A DNA stretch of 64,000 nucleotides. It comes from Methanobacterium sp. UBA176. GTDB lineage: Archaea > Methanobacteriota > Methanobacteria > Methanobacteriales > Methanobacteriaceae. The translations under genes and the position numbers were made by a program. The notes below the pieces were generated by a model, which saw only the letters and a list, made by a program, of their open reading frames with translations, was not told the origin of the DNA and made no database searches. Below are positions 1 to 7,541 of this stretch, one piece after another (the stretch's first letter is position 1; each line of letters begins with the position of its first letter). The stretch covers positions 1 through 64,000 of the forward strand of contig DAVZ01000042.1 in NCBI GenBank assembly GCA_002505765.1, in the 5' to 3' direction.

Positions 1-73
1 TCAGGGACATAAAAACTGTGCTGTTTTTGCACATATGAAAAAAGACTCCATGAAAAGTAAGGATTGAAGTAGT

Positions 74-217
74 TCAGTACAGGAGATTTAATAGGAAATA
101 TCGGTCATTTAGATAATTCAACAGCAGCACACCTCCATTTTCACCCCCCCATGGTATCCCCAGTCCAGCTACTGCTAAAAGACATACCCCAGTAATTATA
201 AAAAATATGAAATACAT
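74..217 (-). CDS. possible small membrane peptide (47 aa)
   Basis: A 47-codon frame starts with ATG and opens with a hydrophobic helix (FIFFIITGVCLLAVAGLG, about residues 3-20), followed by a Gly-rich turn and a second hydrophobic stretch rich in Leu and Tyr. I recognise no family. No strong ribosome-binding site is visible upstream. It could be a real membrane microprotein, the remnant of a longer membrane protein, or chance. Conservation was not testable here. Confidence 0.25.
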   Translation of the reverse strand: MYFIFFIITGVCLLAVAGLGIPWGGENGGVLLLNYLNDRYFLLNLLY

Positions 218-345
218 CTTATTATAACCACAGGATTAAAATAAAAAAAAGAAACACCAAAAAAAAACAACGACAGAATTCGCTTTTAGTGTTTATTATA
301 CACCACGAAACGGGGGAAATATGATTTTTTTCAATTTTTTTTATG

Positions 346-404
346 TCGTAGATTTTGGTTGCCTGAAATCGGAGATTTTCGACGGCATGCAATAGTTTCT
401 ACGA
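346..404. repeat. stem-loop repeat locus A
   Basis: Nested inverted repeat in the 340-base gap before the TPR gene. The outer arms are TCGTAGA (346-352) and TCTACGA (398-404). Inner arms GCC/GGC enclose a GAAATC-gga-GATTTTC hairpin. The inner hairpin matches a unit that recurs at about 9.1, 34.0, 52.3 and 57.1 kb. The rest of 218-560 is A+T-rich and shows no gene. Confidence 0.6.
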
Positions 405-569
405 TGAAAATTTTAATATACCTACTAGGAAACAAGTAGTGGATAATTTAACTAATTAAAATCTATATTAAATTGTACTAAAGAAAGGTTGAATTTAATA
501 AATGACTATAACAATACTTTCATATTGTTTATAGCAAAATAAAGATAATTTAACATCTGTGTGATTATT

Positions 570-1529
570 ATGTGGGAAATATTCCAGTCAGTTGGATCAA
601 TAGATAGACTCAAAAGGAAAGGATCGCTTCAACTTTATAAAAAGAGGCTTAAAGAATATCAGGAAAACGAAGCAGATATCTTAATAGATATGGGCATGCT
701 GTGCTTTGATGAAGAAAGATATGATGAAACTCTTGAATATCTCGAACAGGCCCAATGGACCTACAATAGAATGGGTTTTAAAGAGGGAAGAGCTTTTGTT
801 TTTGATTTAATAGGTGACGTTTACCTGAGTATGAGAGAAATAGATAAAGCCTTAGATAAATATAAAAAATCATTCAAACTGTATGCATCGATTAAATCAC
901 CCATGAAATCTGAAGAGTTTGATAAAATAAAAGAAGTTGAAGAAATTAAAGAAGCTATTGAAATGGCTAATACTAAATCAGAAATTTTTGAAGGATTTTC
1001 ACAGGAATCTTATGATGAAATATCAGATGAAGATTACATCGAATGCCATCTAAACTATGAAAAAGTTGCCATAAAACTGGAAAAAATACTGAAATTGATT
1101 AAAAAAGTATACAAAGTCAATGAAGTTTCTAAAGAAGAATATGAAACTGGTTATATTCAAAAATCCATATATGATGCCCGTAATGAAGGAAACTATCAGA
1201 AAGAAATGGCACTATTCTTACTGACAGGCTATTATCTTATGGAGGAACAAAAACAATACAGTGCATTAAAAAGCTTTAAAGAAGCATTCAATGTTGCCCG
1301 TAAAATAGATGATAAAAAGGGCGAAGGATTTTCTTTACTTTTACTTGGAACAGTATATTATATTTTGGGTAGCAAAGATAAGATTTATGAGGTATTTAAA
1401 AAATCTATTGAAATTTTTAAAGGATTAGGATATAAAGAGGGAGAATCAAATGCAATAGATCTTATTAATACTTTGTACAACGAAGATACATGTTCTGATG
1501 AAGAACCTATAAGTCAGGTTGATTTTTAA
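570..1529 (+). CDS. TPR-repeat protein
   Basis: Cytoplasmic-looking tetratricopeptide protein of about 319 residues. One TPR block lies at about residues 35-110 (pattern LxDMGxLCFDEERYDETLEYLEQA) and another at about 218-305 (GTVYYILGSKDKIYEVFKKS). They are joined by an acidic, Lys/Glu-rich helical linker. There is no signal peptide or membrane helix. TPR arrays usually scaffold protein-protein contacts, and no partner is indicated by context. ATG 570 is preferred over GTG 561 because GTGATT sits just upstream as a ribosome-binding site. A T8 tract follows the stop codon. The specific function is unknown. Confidence 0.75.
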   Translation: MWEIFQSVGSIDRLKRKGSLQLYKKRLKEYQENEADILIDMGMLCFDEERYDETLEYLEQAQWTYNRMGFKEGRAFVFDLIGDVYLSMREIDKALDKYKKSFKLYASIKSPMKSEEFDKIKEVEEIKEAIEMANTKSEIFEGFSQESYDEISDEDYIECHLNYEKVAIKLEKILKLIKKVYKVNEVSKEEYETGYIQKSIYDARNEGNYQKEMALFLLTGYYLMEEQKQYSALKSFKEAFNVARKIDDKKGEGFSLLLLGTVYYILGSKDKIYEVFKKSIEIFKGLGYKEGESNAIDLINTLYNEDTCSDEEPISQVDF

Positions 1530-1551
1530 TTATTATTTGAATAAAAAATTG

Positions 1552-1559
1552 TTTTTTTT
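1552..1559 (+). terminator. oligo-T terminator
   Basis: Run of eight T about 20 bases after the TPR gene stop, preceded by an A-run that could pair with it. Oligo-T tracts are the usual archaeal intrinsic terminator. The rest of 1560-1870 is A+T-rich and shows no gene. Confidence 0.4.
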
Positions 1560-1883
1560 ATTAAGAACCTGTTATGGAACTCTATTATTTAATTTAAATC
1601 TTTTTATAAAAAATTTTACTATAAAATAATGTTCTATAATAGTCGAACAATTAAATATAATTAAACCCAGTTACAATATTAATACATATCATTAACATGA
1701 GCAGTAGTAACACTTGTTTATGTAAGTTCATAAAAGAATGCCCTGAAATACTCAGTAATTATGTTTATTGAAAATGAGTGAAGGAAATACAACGTAACAA
1801 GGGAAAAAAATTCAATTAAGTCTTTAAAATGCTATATTAAGCAATTAAATAAATTAAAGGAATAAAGGTAATAGGTGGGGAAA

Positions 1884-2441
1884 ATGGAAAGAGAAGAAAA
1901 CATAAAAAGGTTAATACAAAACTTAAAGGATAATGATGAATTGGTACAGGTCCAAAATTCCGATCTACTCGAAGAGATTGGAGAACCAGCAGTAAATGAC
2001 TTAATAGATGCTTTAAACGACGAGGATAAAAACGTCAGAAGGGGTGCTGCACGGGTCCTTGGAAAAATAGGTGATGAAAGGGCCATAGAGCCACTTATAA
2101 CCTCCCTTCAAGATGCCAATAAATGGGTCAGGAGAGCCGCTTCTGGTGCTCTTGGAAACATGGGCGAAAAAGCAACTGCCCCATTAATTAATGTTTTGAA
2201 TGATGATGATTGGCGTGTTAGAGGAGGAGCAGCATGGGCCCTTGGAAAAATCAAGGATAAAAAAGCATTAAACCCCCTTATCGATTGCTTAAAAGACGAA
2301 AGCGGGTTTGTAAGAAGTGGAGCTGCATATTCACTTGGAGAAATTGGAGATAAAAATGCTGAAGAGCCTCTAAAAGAAGCTTTAAATGATAAAAGTGGAT
2401 ATGTACGTCAGGTATCTGAAAACGCTTTAAAAAAATTATGA
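1884..2441 (+). CDS. HEAT-repeat (PBS-lyase-like) protein
   Basis: Protein of about 185 residues built almost wholly from 30-31-residue HEAT/PBS-lyase repeats. The recurring pattern is D-x-x-V-R-x-x-A-A-x-x-L-G-x-[IM]-G-[DE]-x-x-A-x-x-P-L, at least five times between residues 25 and 185. Such short alpha-solenoids are common in methanogens and cyanobacteria and usually act as binding scaffolds. Some help attach phycobilins, which is not relevant here. ATG 1884 is preferred over GTG 1875 because AGGTGGGG lies directly upstream. It stands alone, between a TPR gene and malate dehydrogenase. Partner unknown. Confidence 0.8.
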   Translation: MEREENIKRLIQNLKDNDELVQVQNSDLLEEIGEPAVNDLIDALNDEDKNVRRGAARVLGKIGDERAIEPLITSLQDANKWVRRAASGALGNMGEKATAPLINVLNDDDWRVRGGAAWALGKIKDKKALNPLIDCLKDESGFVRSGAAYSLGEIGDKNAEEPLKEALNDKSGYVRQVSENALKKL

Positions 2442-2612
2442 TGGTAAAGCTTGAACATTTTCAATAGACTAATAGATCACAAGCATTACCAACATCGTAT
2501 TAATTATTTTTCAGGTTAAATTATGCTCTTTATTACTTTAGAGTTAGTAAAGGGTAAAAAATGCATTTAATACCCTATTTTAAATAATTTTAATAAGATG
2601 TTTTATCTAAAG

Positions 2613-2620
2613 ATATATAA
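2613..2620 (+). promoter_or_regulatory. TATA box of mdh
   Basis: ATATATAA lies 42 bases before the TTG start of malate dehydrogenase. This puts transcription start near 2643 and leaves a short leader holding the GAGGT ribosome-binding site (2650-2654). Confidence 0.5.
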
Positions 2621-2661
2621 AAACCCAATAAAGTATATTATCATTTAATGAGGTATTCAAG

Positions 2662-3627
2662 TTGAAAGTCAGTATAATTGGTGCATCAGGACATGTTGGC
2701 AGAGCAGCAGCTTTCTGCCTCGCTGAAGAGAATTCTGTCAATAAACTGGTACTCATTTCAAGAGAAAAAAGTTTAGATATACTGGAAGGAGAATCACTGG
2801 ACATATATGATGCTTTAGCAGCAAAGGGAGTGGATGTTTCCATAAATACATGTTCTGATTTAAAAGAACTCAATGATTCAGATGTGGTTGTTTTAAGTGC
2901 TGGTGTTTCCAGAAAACCGGGAATGGAAAGAACTGATCTTGGAGAATCCAATGCCAGAATAGTGGCAGATTATTCAAAATCAATCGCTGAAAATGCACCT
3001 GATTCAATAATTCTGGTTGTAACCAACCCTGTGGATGTTATGACCTACATTGCATTGAAAGTGTCTGGATTTAAAAAGAACAAAGTTATTGGCCTTGGAA
3101 ATCATCTGGATTCATTGAGATTTAAAAATTACATGGCAAGACACTTCAATGTGCATGTAAGCGAAATTCACACCAGGATTATCGGCCAGCATGGCCCTCA
3201 TATGGTTCCACTTATCAGTTCAACTTCAATTGGGGGTATACCCCTTGAATACTATTCTGCTTTTGATTATTTTTCTGGTTACAAACCTTTTAATCTGGAA
3301 AAAACAATTAAAAAGGTTAAAAATGCAGGAAGTTATATAATTGGCAAAAAAGGGGCTACTCAATATGGACCCGCTTTTGCTATCTCCAATATCATCACCA
3401 CCATCTTAAACGATGAAAGGAAAATTTTAACTGTTAGCGCCTATCTTGAAGGTGAGATAGAGGGAATAAAAGATGTTTGTCTTGGTGTTCCTGTTAAACT
3501 TGGACTAGATGGAATAGAAGGAATACTCCCAATAAAAATGTCAGATGATGAAAGAAAAGAGTTTTTAGAAGCAGCAGAAGAGGTTAAAAAGGATACTGAA
3601 ACCATCTGTAAGTATCTAGGAAAATAA
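2662..3627 (+). CDS. mdh: malate dehydrogenase (LDH/MDH family)
   Basis: NAD(P)-dependent oxidation of malate to oxaloacetate. In hydrogenotrophic methanogens it serves the incomplete reductive TCA branch. The N-terminal Rossmann fold shows GASGHVGRAAA (residues 7-17). RKPGMERTDL is the mobile catalytic loop with two arginines, VVTNPVDVMTY follows, LDSLRF holds a substrate-binding Arg, and IIGQHGPHMVP holds the catalytic His. The length of 321 residues is typical. The start is TTG, set by GAGGT seven bases upstream and by homology of the first strand. Lactate or other 2-oxoacid specificity cannot be excluded. Monocistronic. Confidence 0.9.
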   Translation: MKVSIIGASGHVGRAAAFCLAEENSVNKLVLISREKSLDILEGESLDIYDALAAKGVDVSINTCSDLKELNDSDVVVLSAGVSRKPGMERTDLGESNARIVADYSKSIAENAPDSIILVVTNPVDVMTYIALKVSGFKKNKVIGLGNHLDSLRFKNYMARHFNVHVSEIHTRIIGQHGPHMVPLISSTSIGGIPLEYYSAFDYFSGYKPFNLEKTIKKVKNAGSYIIGKKGATQYGPAFAISNIITTILNDERKILTVSAYLEGEIEGIKDVCLGVPVKLGLDGIEGILPIKMSDDERKEFLEAAEEVKKDTETICKYLGK

Positions 3628-3672
3628 AAGATTTAAAATTCATTAAATACAGAAATTTATTAAAAATAGTTA

Positions 3673-3942
3673 CTAATTTGGAGTTAAATTTCCAGTAATG
3701 TTTCCTGTTGAACTATCATTAAGTTCTGTATTGGATGTAGTATTCTTTTTTATCCTTGTAGTTTTTCTATACTTTGGAGTATTTGAACTATCATCATAGC
3801 CCTCATATAAACCAGTATCGTTAGATTTATTGGTAATATTCAAGACAAGGCTTTGTGAATTAAATTGAATTCCAAACATAAAACCTGTTGCTCCTGAAGC
3901 TAATACTAAAATTATAATTAGCCCAATGGTCAATTTATTCAT
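3673..3942 (-). CDS. small membrane-anchored or secreted protein
   Basis: About 89 residues. One N-terminal hydrophobic helix (TIGLIIILVLASGATGFMFG) acts as anchor or signal peptide, followed by a polar tail rich in Asn, Ser and Thr. The tail contains several N-x-S/T sequons, compatible with an exported, possibly glycosylated protein. ATG 3942 is chosen over GTG 3954 because AAGGAGTGAT lies at normal spacing upstream of it. No family recognised. It is convergent with mdh. Confidence 0.55.
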   Translation of the reverse strand: MNKLTIGLIIILVLASGATGFMFGIQFNSQSLVLNITNKSNDTGLYEGYDDSSNTPKYRKTTRIKKNTTSNTELNDSSTGNITGNLTPN

Positions 3943-4145
3943 TTTATTTATCACTCCTTAATGAATATCATAAATATGATAATTGTAAATTTGGTTCTAT
4001 ATTAATTTATTGGATAAAAAATTAATTTTTAAAATAGGAAAAGTTTATATAAGTGTTCAGTTATAACATTCTTTACCCACTGAAATTTGAACATTGTATA
4101 AAAATATTTGTTCAGATAACTTATCTTTCAATAAATGCATTTTTC

Positions 4146-4173
4146 GGAAGTAATTTTCCGGTAAATTTATATA
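4146..4173 (+). promoter_or_regulatory. NrpR-type operator and TATA box of the pdxT-glutamate synthase operon
   Basis: GGAA-GTAATT-TTCC at 4146-4159 matches the GGAA-N6-TTCC operator of the archaeal nitrogen repressor NrpR exactly. TTTATATA at 4166-4173 is the TATA box, so the operator covers the upstream BRE position. Expected transcription start is near 4197. Binding would block TFB/TBP and repress the glutamate synthase operon when nitrogen is plentiful. Confidence 0.75.
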
Positions 4174-4236
4174 TTATCTTTTTAAAATAGTATCAGCCTA
4201 AAGATGGTAAGAAAACAGCAAAACAGAGGGAGCAAA

Positions 4237-4815
4237 ATGGCTACAATTGGCATTTTAAATTTACAGGGAGACGTTTCTGAACATTTTGAAATCACTAAAC
4301 AAGCATTAGACGAAATGAATGTCAACGCCAAAGTTTTAAAGGTAAAAAATCCTGAATATCTATTAAAATGTGATGCAATCATTATTTCCGGTGGAGAAAG
4401 TACAGTTATAGGGAAATTGATGGAAAAAACAGGTATTGGGAAACTTATAGTGGATAAAAAAATTCCAGTTATGGGAACTTGTGCTGGAATGGTTCTTCTT
4501 GCTAAAAAAACCGATTATGAACAACCTCTGCTTGGATTAATCGACATGGAAGTTAAAAGAAATGCTTTTGGAAGGCAAAAAGCATCTTTTGAAAAGATAA
4601 TAGAAATATTTGGCCATAAATTTGAAGGAATTTTTATTAGAGCTCCCTATATCGAAAAAGTAGGGAAAAGTGTAGATATACTCTCAATATATAATGAAAA
4701 AATCATTGCAGTAAAAAGTGGAAAGCATATTGCCACAGCATTTCATCCAGAGCTAACTGGTGATACAAGAATCCACAAGTACTTCATAAAGGAGGCATTA
4801 AATTGTGCGGAATAG
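4237..4815 (+). CDS. pdxT: PdxT, glutaminase subunit of PLP synthase
   Basis: Class I glutamine amidotransferase that feeds ammonia to PdxS for pyridoxal 5'-phosphate synthesis. GTCAGMVLLAKK carries the nucleophile Cys; the His-x-Glu pair is in FHPELTGD near the C-terminus. GILNLQGDVSEH and SGGEST are family signatures. ATG 4237 is chosen because AGAGGGAG precedes it and because the conserved protein starts at MATIGILNLQG; the upstream ATG at 4204 would add 11 atypical residues. Its end overlaps the next gene by 13 bases, so it is co-transcribed with glutamate synthase. Its partner pdxS is alone 9 kb away. Confidence 0.93.
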   Translation: MATIGILNLQGDVSEHFEITKQALDEMNVNAKVLKVKNPEYLLKCDAIIISGGESTVIGKLMEKTGIGKLIVDKKIPVMGTCAGMVLLAKKTDYEQPLLGLIDMEVKRNAFGRQKASFEKIIEIFGHKFEGIFIRAPYIEKVGKSVDILSIYNEKIIAVKSGKHIATAFHPELTGDTRIHKYFIKEALNCAE

Positions 4816-5720
4816 CAGGAGTTGTATTTAAAGACAGAAAGCTTCATCCTGTAGGAGAAATCATGACCAGAATGCTTGATGCCCTGCAACACAGAGGGCC
4901 AGATTCAGCAGGCTTTTCCATATATGGAGGCCTTGGATTAGGAGAAAATGAATATCTTTTAAATATAGAAGTAAAAGAAAAATCTGGTCTTATTGAACAG
5001 GTGAAAAAAATTGTAAACACAGTTACCCCAATTGAAAAAGAAGAAATAATCCCATCGGTTGAAAATTACAACATATACCGATGTAAAATAGCTTTAAATT
5101 CCTTTGATGAACTTAAACCGCTTATTATGGATATAGATAAAATAGATGATGTAATCGTACTTAATGGAAGTCACTCTTTTGAAATGATAAAAGATGTGGG
5201 TTCAGTTAAAGAAATTGCAGATAGATATGATACTTATTCAAAAATGGGAACCCATGCAATTGGACATACCCGATTTTCCACAGAAAGTATAGTTGATCGT
5301 TATCACGCTCATCCATTCCAGAGCTATATTACTCCAGACATAACAGTAGTTCACAATGGGCAAATAACTAATTACTGGAAAATAAGAGACCCTTTAGAGA
5401 GGAAAGGTCATATATTTGAGACAAACAACGACACTGAATGTATAGTCCACTATATTGCTAATAAGATATATGAAGGCTATAAACTTGAAGAAGCTCTTGA
5501 GCAATCAATAATAGATATGGACGGGCCATTTTCATACATTGTAGGGACACCAAACGGTGTTGGAATTGCAAAAGACCAGTTAGGGCTTAGACCAGGTGTT
5601 CTGGCTGAAAATGATGAAGTTTTTGCCATTGCTTCTGAAGAGGTTTCTCTTCGCGCTGTTATGGATACTCATGAAATAGATCAAATATCGCCGGGAGAAT
5701 CACGGGCATATACAATTTAA
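4803..5720 (+). CDS. glutamate synthase, class II glutamine amidotransferase subunit
   Basis: Ntn-type glutaminase that releases ammonia from glutamine for the archaeal, three-domain-split glutamate synthase. The mature nucleophile is Cys2 (MCGIAGVVF). ALQHRGPDSAGF, GHTRFSTES and VHNGQITNYW are the amidotransferase substrate-binding motifs. The start is TTG 4803, fixed by the required Cys at position 2 and by GGAGG seven bases upstream, inside pdxT. At about 305 residues it is the free-standing equivalent of the N-terminal domain of bacterial GltB. The downstream GXGXG, FrhB-like and FMN subunits complete the complex. Confidence 0.88.
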   Translation: MCGIAGVVFKDRKLHPVGEIMTRMLDALQHRGPDSAGFSIYGGLGLGENEYLLNIEVKEKSGLIEQVKKIVNTVTPIEKEEIIPSVENYNIYRCKIALNSFDELKPLIMDIDKIDDVIVLNGSHSFEMIKDVGSVKEIADRYDTYSKMGTHAIGHTRFSTESIVDRYHAHPFQSYITPDITVVHNGQITNYWKIRDPLERKGHIFETNNDTECIVHYIANKIYEGYKLEEALEQSIIDMDGPFSYIVGTPNGVGIAKDQLGLRPGVLAENDEVFAIASEEVSLRAVMDTHEIDQISPGESRAYTI

Positions 5721-5731
5721 CAGGTGATTTC

Positions 5732-6424
5732 ATGCGAGAAATAGAAATTGATGCTGGTTCAATGGTTCCAAGGGACTTAAATCGTGCTGTAAAGCAGGCA
5801 GCCAAAGAATATGATAAAATCATCATAAAAAATCCAAATGCAATGCATTATATGGTTGCAGGACTCACAGATGAAGTTGAAATTTTAATTGACGGTTCTG
5901 CCGGTTATTTTGCAGGTACAATGATAGACGGTGCCAATATCCATATTACTGGAAATGCTGGATGGTTTCCAGCAGATAACATGACTGCGGGAGAAGTTAT
6001 AGTAGATGGAGCTGCTGGAGATGGAGTAGGACAGGGGATATACGGTGGTACAGTCGTTGTGCGGAGAAATGTTGGTTCCAGAACTGGAGAAATAATGAAA
6101 AACGGTACCATCATAATAGGTGGAAATTCTGGATTTATGAGTGGGCTTTTTATGATGGGAGGACGGATAATTGTTCTTGGAGATATATCCGATGATGCTG
6201 GGGAATCAATCATAAGAGGGGCCATATATGTCATGGGAGACATTAAAAGCCTCGGTAAAAATGCTAAAATTGTAGAAGTTGATGAAGAAGATAAAGAAGA
6301 ACTTAAGAAACTTTTACCAGCCTATGGATTTGACCTGGAAGAAGAAAAATACAGTAAATTTAGAAAAATTGTTCCAAGAAGTAAAAGGCCTTTCTATGGT
6401 GGTAAAGAATCAGAGGAAGGATAA
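5732..6424 (+). CDS. glutamate synthase, GXGXG (alpha-3-like) subunit
   Basis: A right-handed beta-helix of about 230 residues made of repeated G-x-x-G-x-x-x-G turns (GSAGYFAGTMIDG, GNAGWFPADNM, GAAGDGVGQGIYGG, GNSGFMSGLFMMGG). This corresponds to the C-terminal structural domain of bacterial GltB and resembles FwdC/FmdC. It likely has a structural and channel-shaping role in the glutamate synthase complex. A GGTGAT ribosome-binding site lies 11 bases after the previous stop. The C-terminus (RPFYGGKESEEG) looks complete, although the next gene's possible start overlaps it. Confidence 0.88.
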   Translation: MREIEIDAGSMVPRDLNRAVKQAAKEYDKIIIKNPNAMHYMVAGLTDEVEILIDGSAGYFAGTMIDGANIHITGNAGWFPADNMTAGEVIVDGAAGDGVGQGIYGGTVVVRRNVGSRTGEIMKNGTIIIGGNSGFMSGLFMMGGRIIVLGDISDDAGESIIRGAIYVMGDIKSLGKNAKIVEVDEEDKEELKKLLPAYGFDLEEEKYSKFRKIVPRSKRPFYGGKESEEG

Positions 6425-7541
6425 GGGGGAAGATATTATTCAAATTAACAAAACAGGAAAAGCTGCCATGGTCGGAACACCATGCCAGATCCTTGCAGCA
6501 ACAAAAATGGACAGATTCATGGAAGAAGAGTTCCCTGTAGACCTTAAAATAGGACTTTTTTGCATGGAAAACTTTTCCTATTCAAACATGAAAGAATTGT
6601 TTAAAGAATATCATGTAGACATTAACGACTTAACACAATATAGAATAGAAAAAGGTCATCTATGGCTTTATTTAACAGAAAACAGAGTTGTTAAAATTCC
6701 CCTTAATAAAGCAAAGAAAAGTATGCGTAAAAACTGCCAGATTTGCATGGATTTCACATCTGAACAATCAGACATCTCTGTAGGATCTGTAGGTTCTCCA
6801 GAAGGGTGGTCAACTGTAATAATAAGAACAGAAAAGGGACTTGAGCTTATTGAATCTGCAGAAAGGGATAATTACATCGAAATAAAGCCAATAAGTGAAA
6901 GTGGACTTAAAATAATGGAAAAACTTGCAAACGATAAAAAAACTGAAAATAAAGCTGAAATTAGCAAAAGAGAGAGTATAGCAAGGCCTGTATTATATAG
7001 AAGACAGATGCCTTATGAAGAATTTATAAATGAAGTTTCAGAATGTCAATTTAATGATTTAAAAGGGGATGTAGTGGATATAGGTGCATGTGTACTATGT
7101 GGGGCATGTTTTTATGCATGTCCAGAAGAAATAATCGAGATAAAAGATAGAAAACCTCAAATTAAGGGTGAATGTCCTGAAGGTTGTAATATCTGCTATG
7201 TTGCATGTCCAAGAACCTATATTCCCGAGGAAATATTAAGTAAAAAATCTGATAAAGAACCCTTTGGAAAATATATCAAAATATTATCAGCACAAGCAAA
7301 TAAAATAGAAGGTCAGGACGGGGGAGTTGCAACAGCCCTCTTAACCTATGCATTATCCAATGATATTGTTGATAATGTAATTGTTACAGATAAAAGTATT
7401 GGAGATCCGTGGAAACCTGAAGCAAAAATAACTGATAATGTAGCAGAAGTTATCAAGGCTTCTGGAACAAAGTATGCTGCTTGTCCAGTTTTTAAACCAC
7501 TTAAATTATCAAAAGGGGGGAGTAAATGCCATTTAAAATAG
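6396..7541 (+). CDS. FrhB/FdhB-like F420 and Fe-S protein with swapped halves
   Basis: Homologue of the F420-hydrogenase beta subunit, placed where it could donate electrons from reduced F420 to glutamate synthase. The order of parts is reversed from the family. The frame begins with the C-terminal-type domain (AAMVGTPCQ near 6465, then GLFCMENFSYSN, CQICMDF, SVGSPEGWSTVI). It then runs without a stop into the N-terminal-type half, from a Met at 7008: CVLCGACFYACP and CNICYVACPR cluster ligands, then QDGGVATALLTYAL and SGTKYAACPVFKP. Start uncertain: ATG 6396 overlaps the GXGXG gene, while the best ribosome-binding site (AAGGGGGA, about 6424-6431) is followed only by ATT/ATA codons. Overlaps the next gene by 16 bases. 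Confidence 0.75.
   Translation: MVVKNQRKDKGEDIIQINKTGKAAMVGTPCQILAATKMDRFMEEEFPVDLKIGLFCMENFSYSNMKELFKEYHVDINDLTQYRIEKGHLWLYLTENRVVKIPLNKAKKSMRKNCQICMDFTSEQSDISVGSVGSPEGWSTVIIRTEKGLELIESAERDNYIEIKPISESGLKIMEKLANDKKTENKAEISKRESIARPVLYRRQMPYEEFINEVSECQFNDLKGDVVDIGACVLCGACFYACPEEIIEIKDRKPQIKGECPEGCNICYVACPRTYIPEEILSKKSDKEPFGKYIKILSAQANKIEGQDGGVATALLTYALSNDIVDNVIVTDKSIGDPWKPEAKITDNVAEVIKASGTKYAACPVFKPLKLSKGGSKCHLK

Noticed and set aside
6279..6395. Upstream extension of the FrhB-like frame
   Set aside because: It would lie entirely in a wrong frame of the GXGXG gene and has no homology; kept out, with the start given as uncertain.
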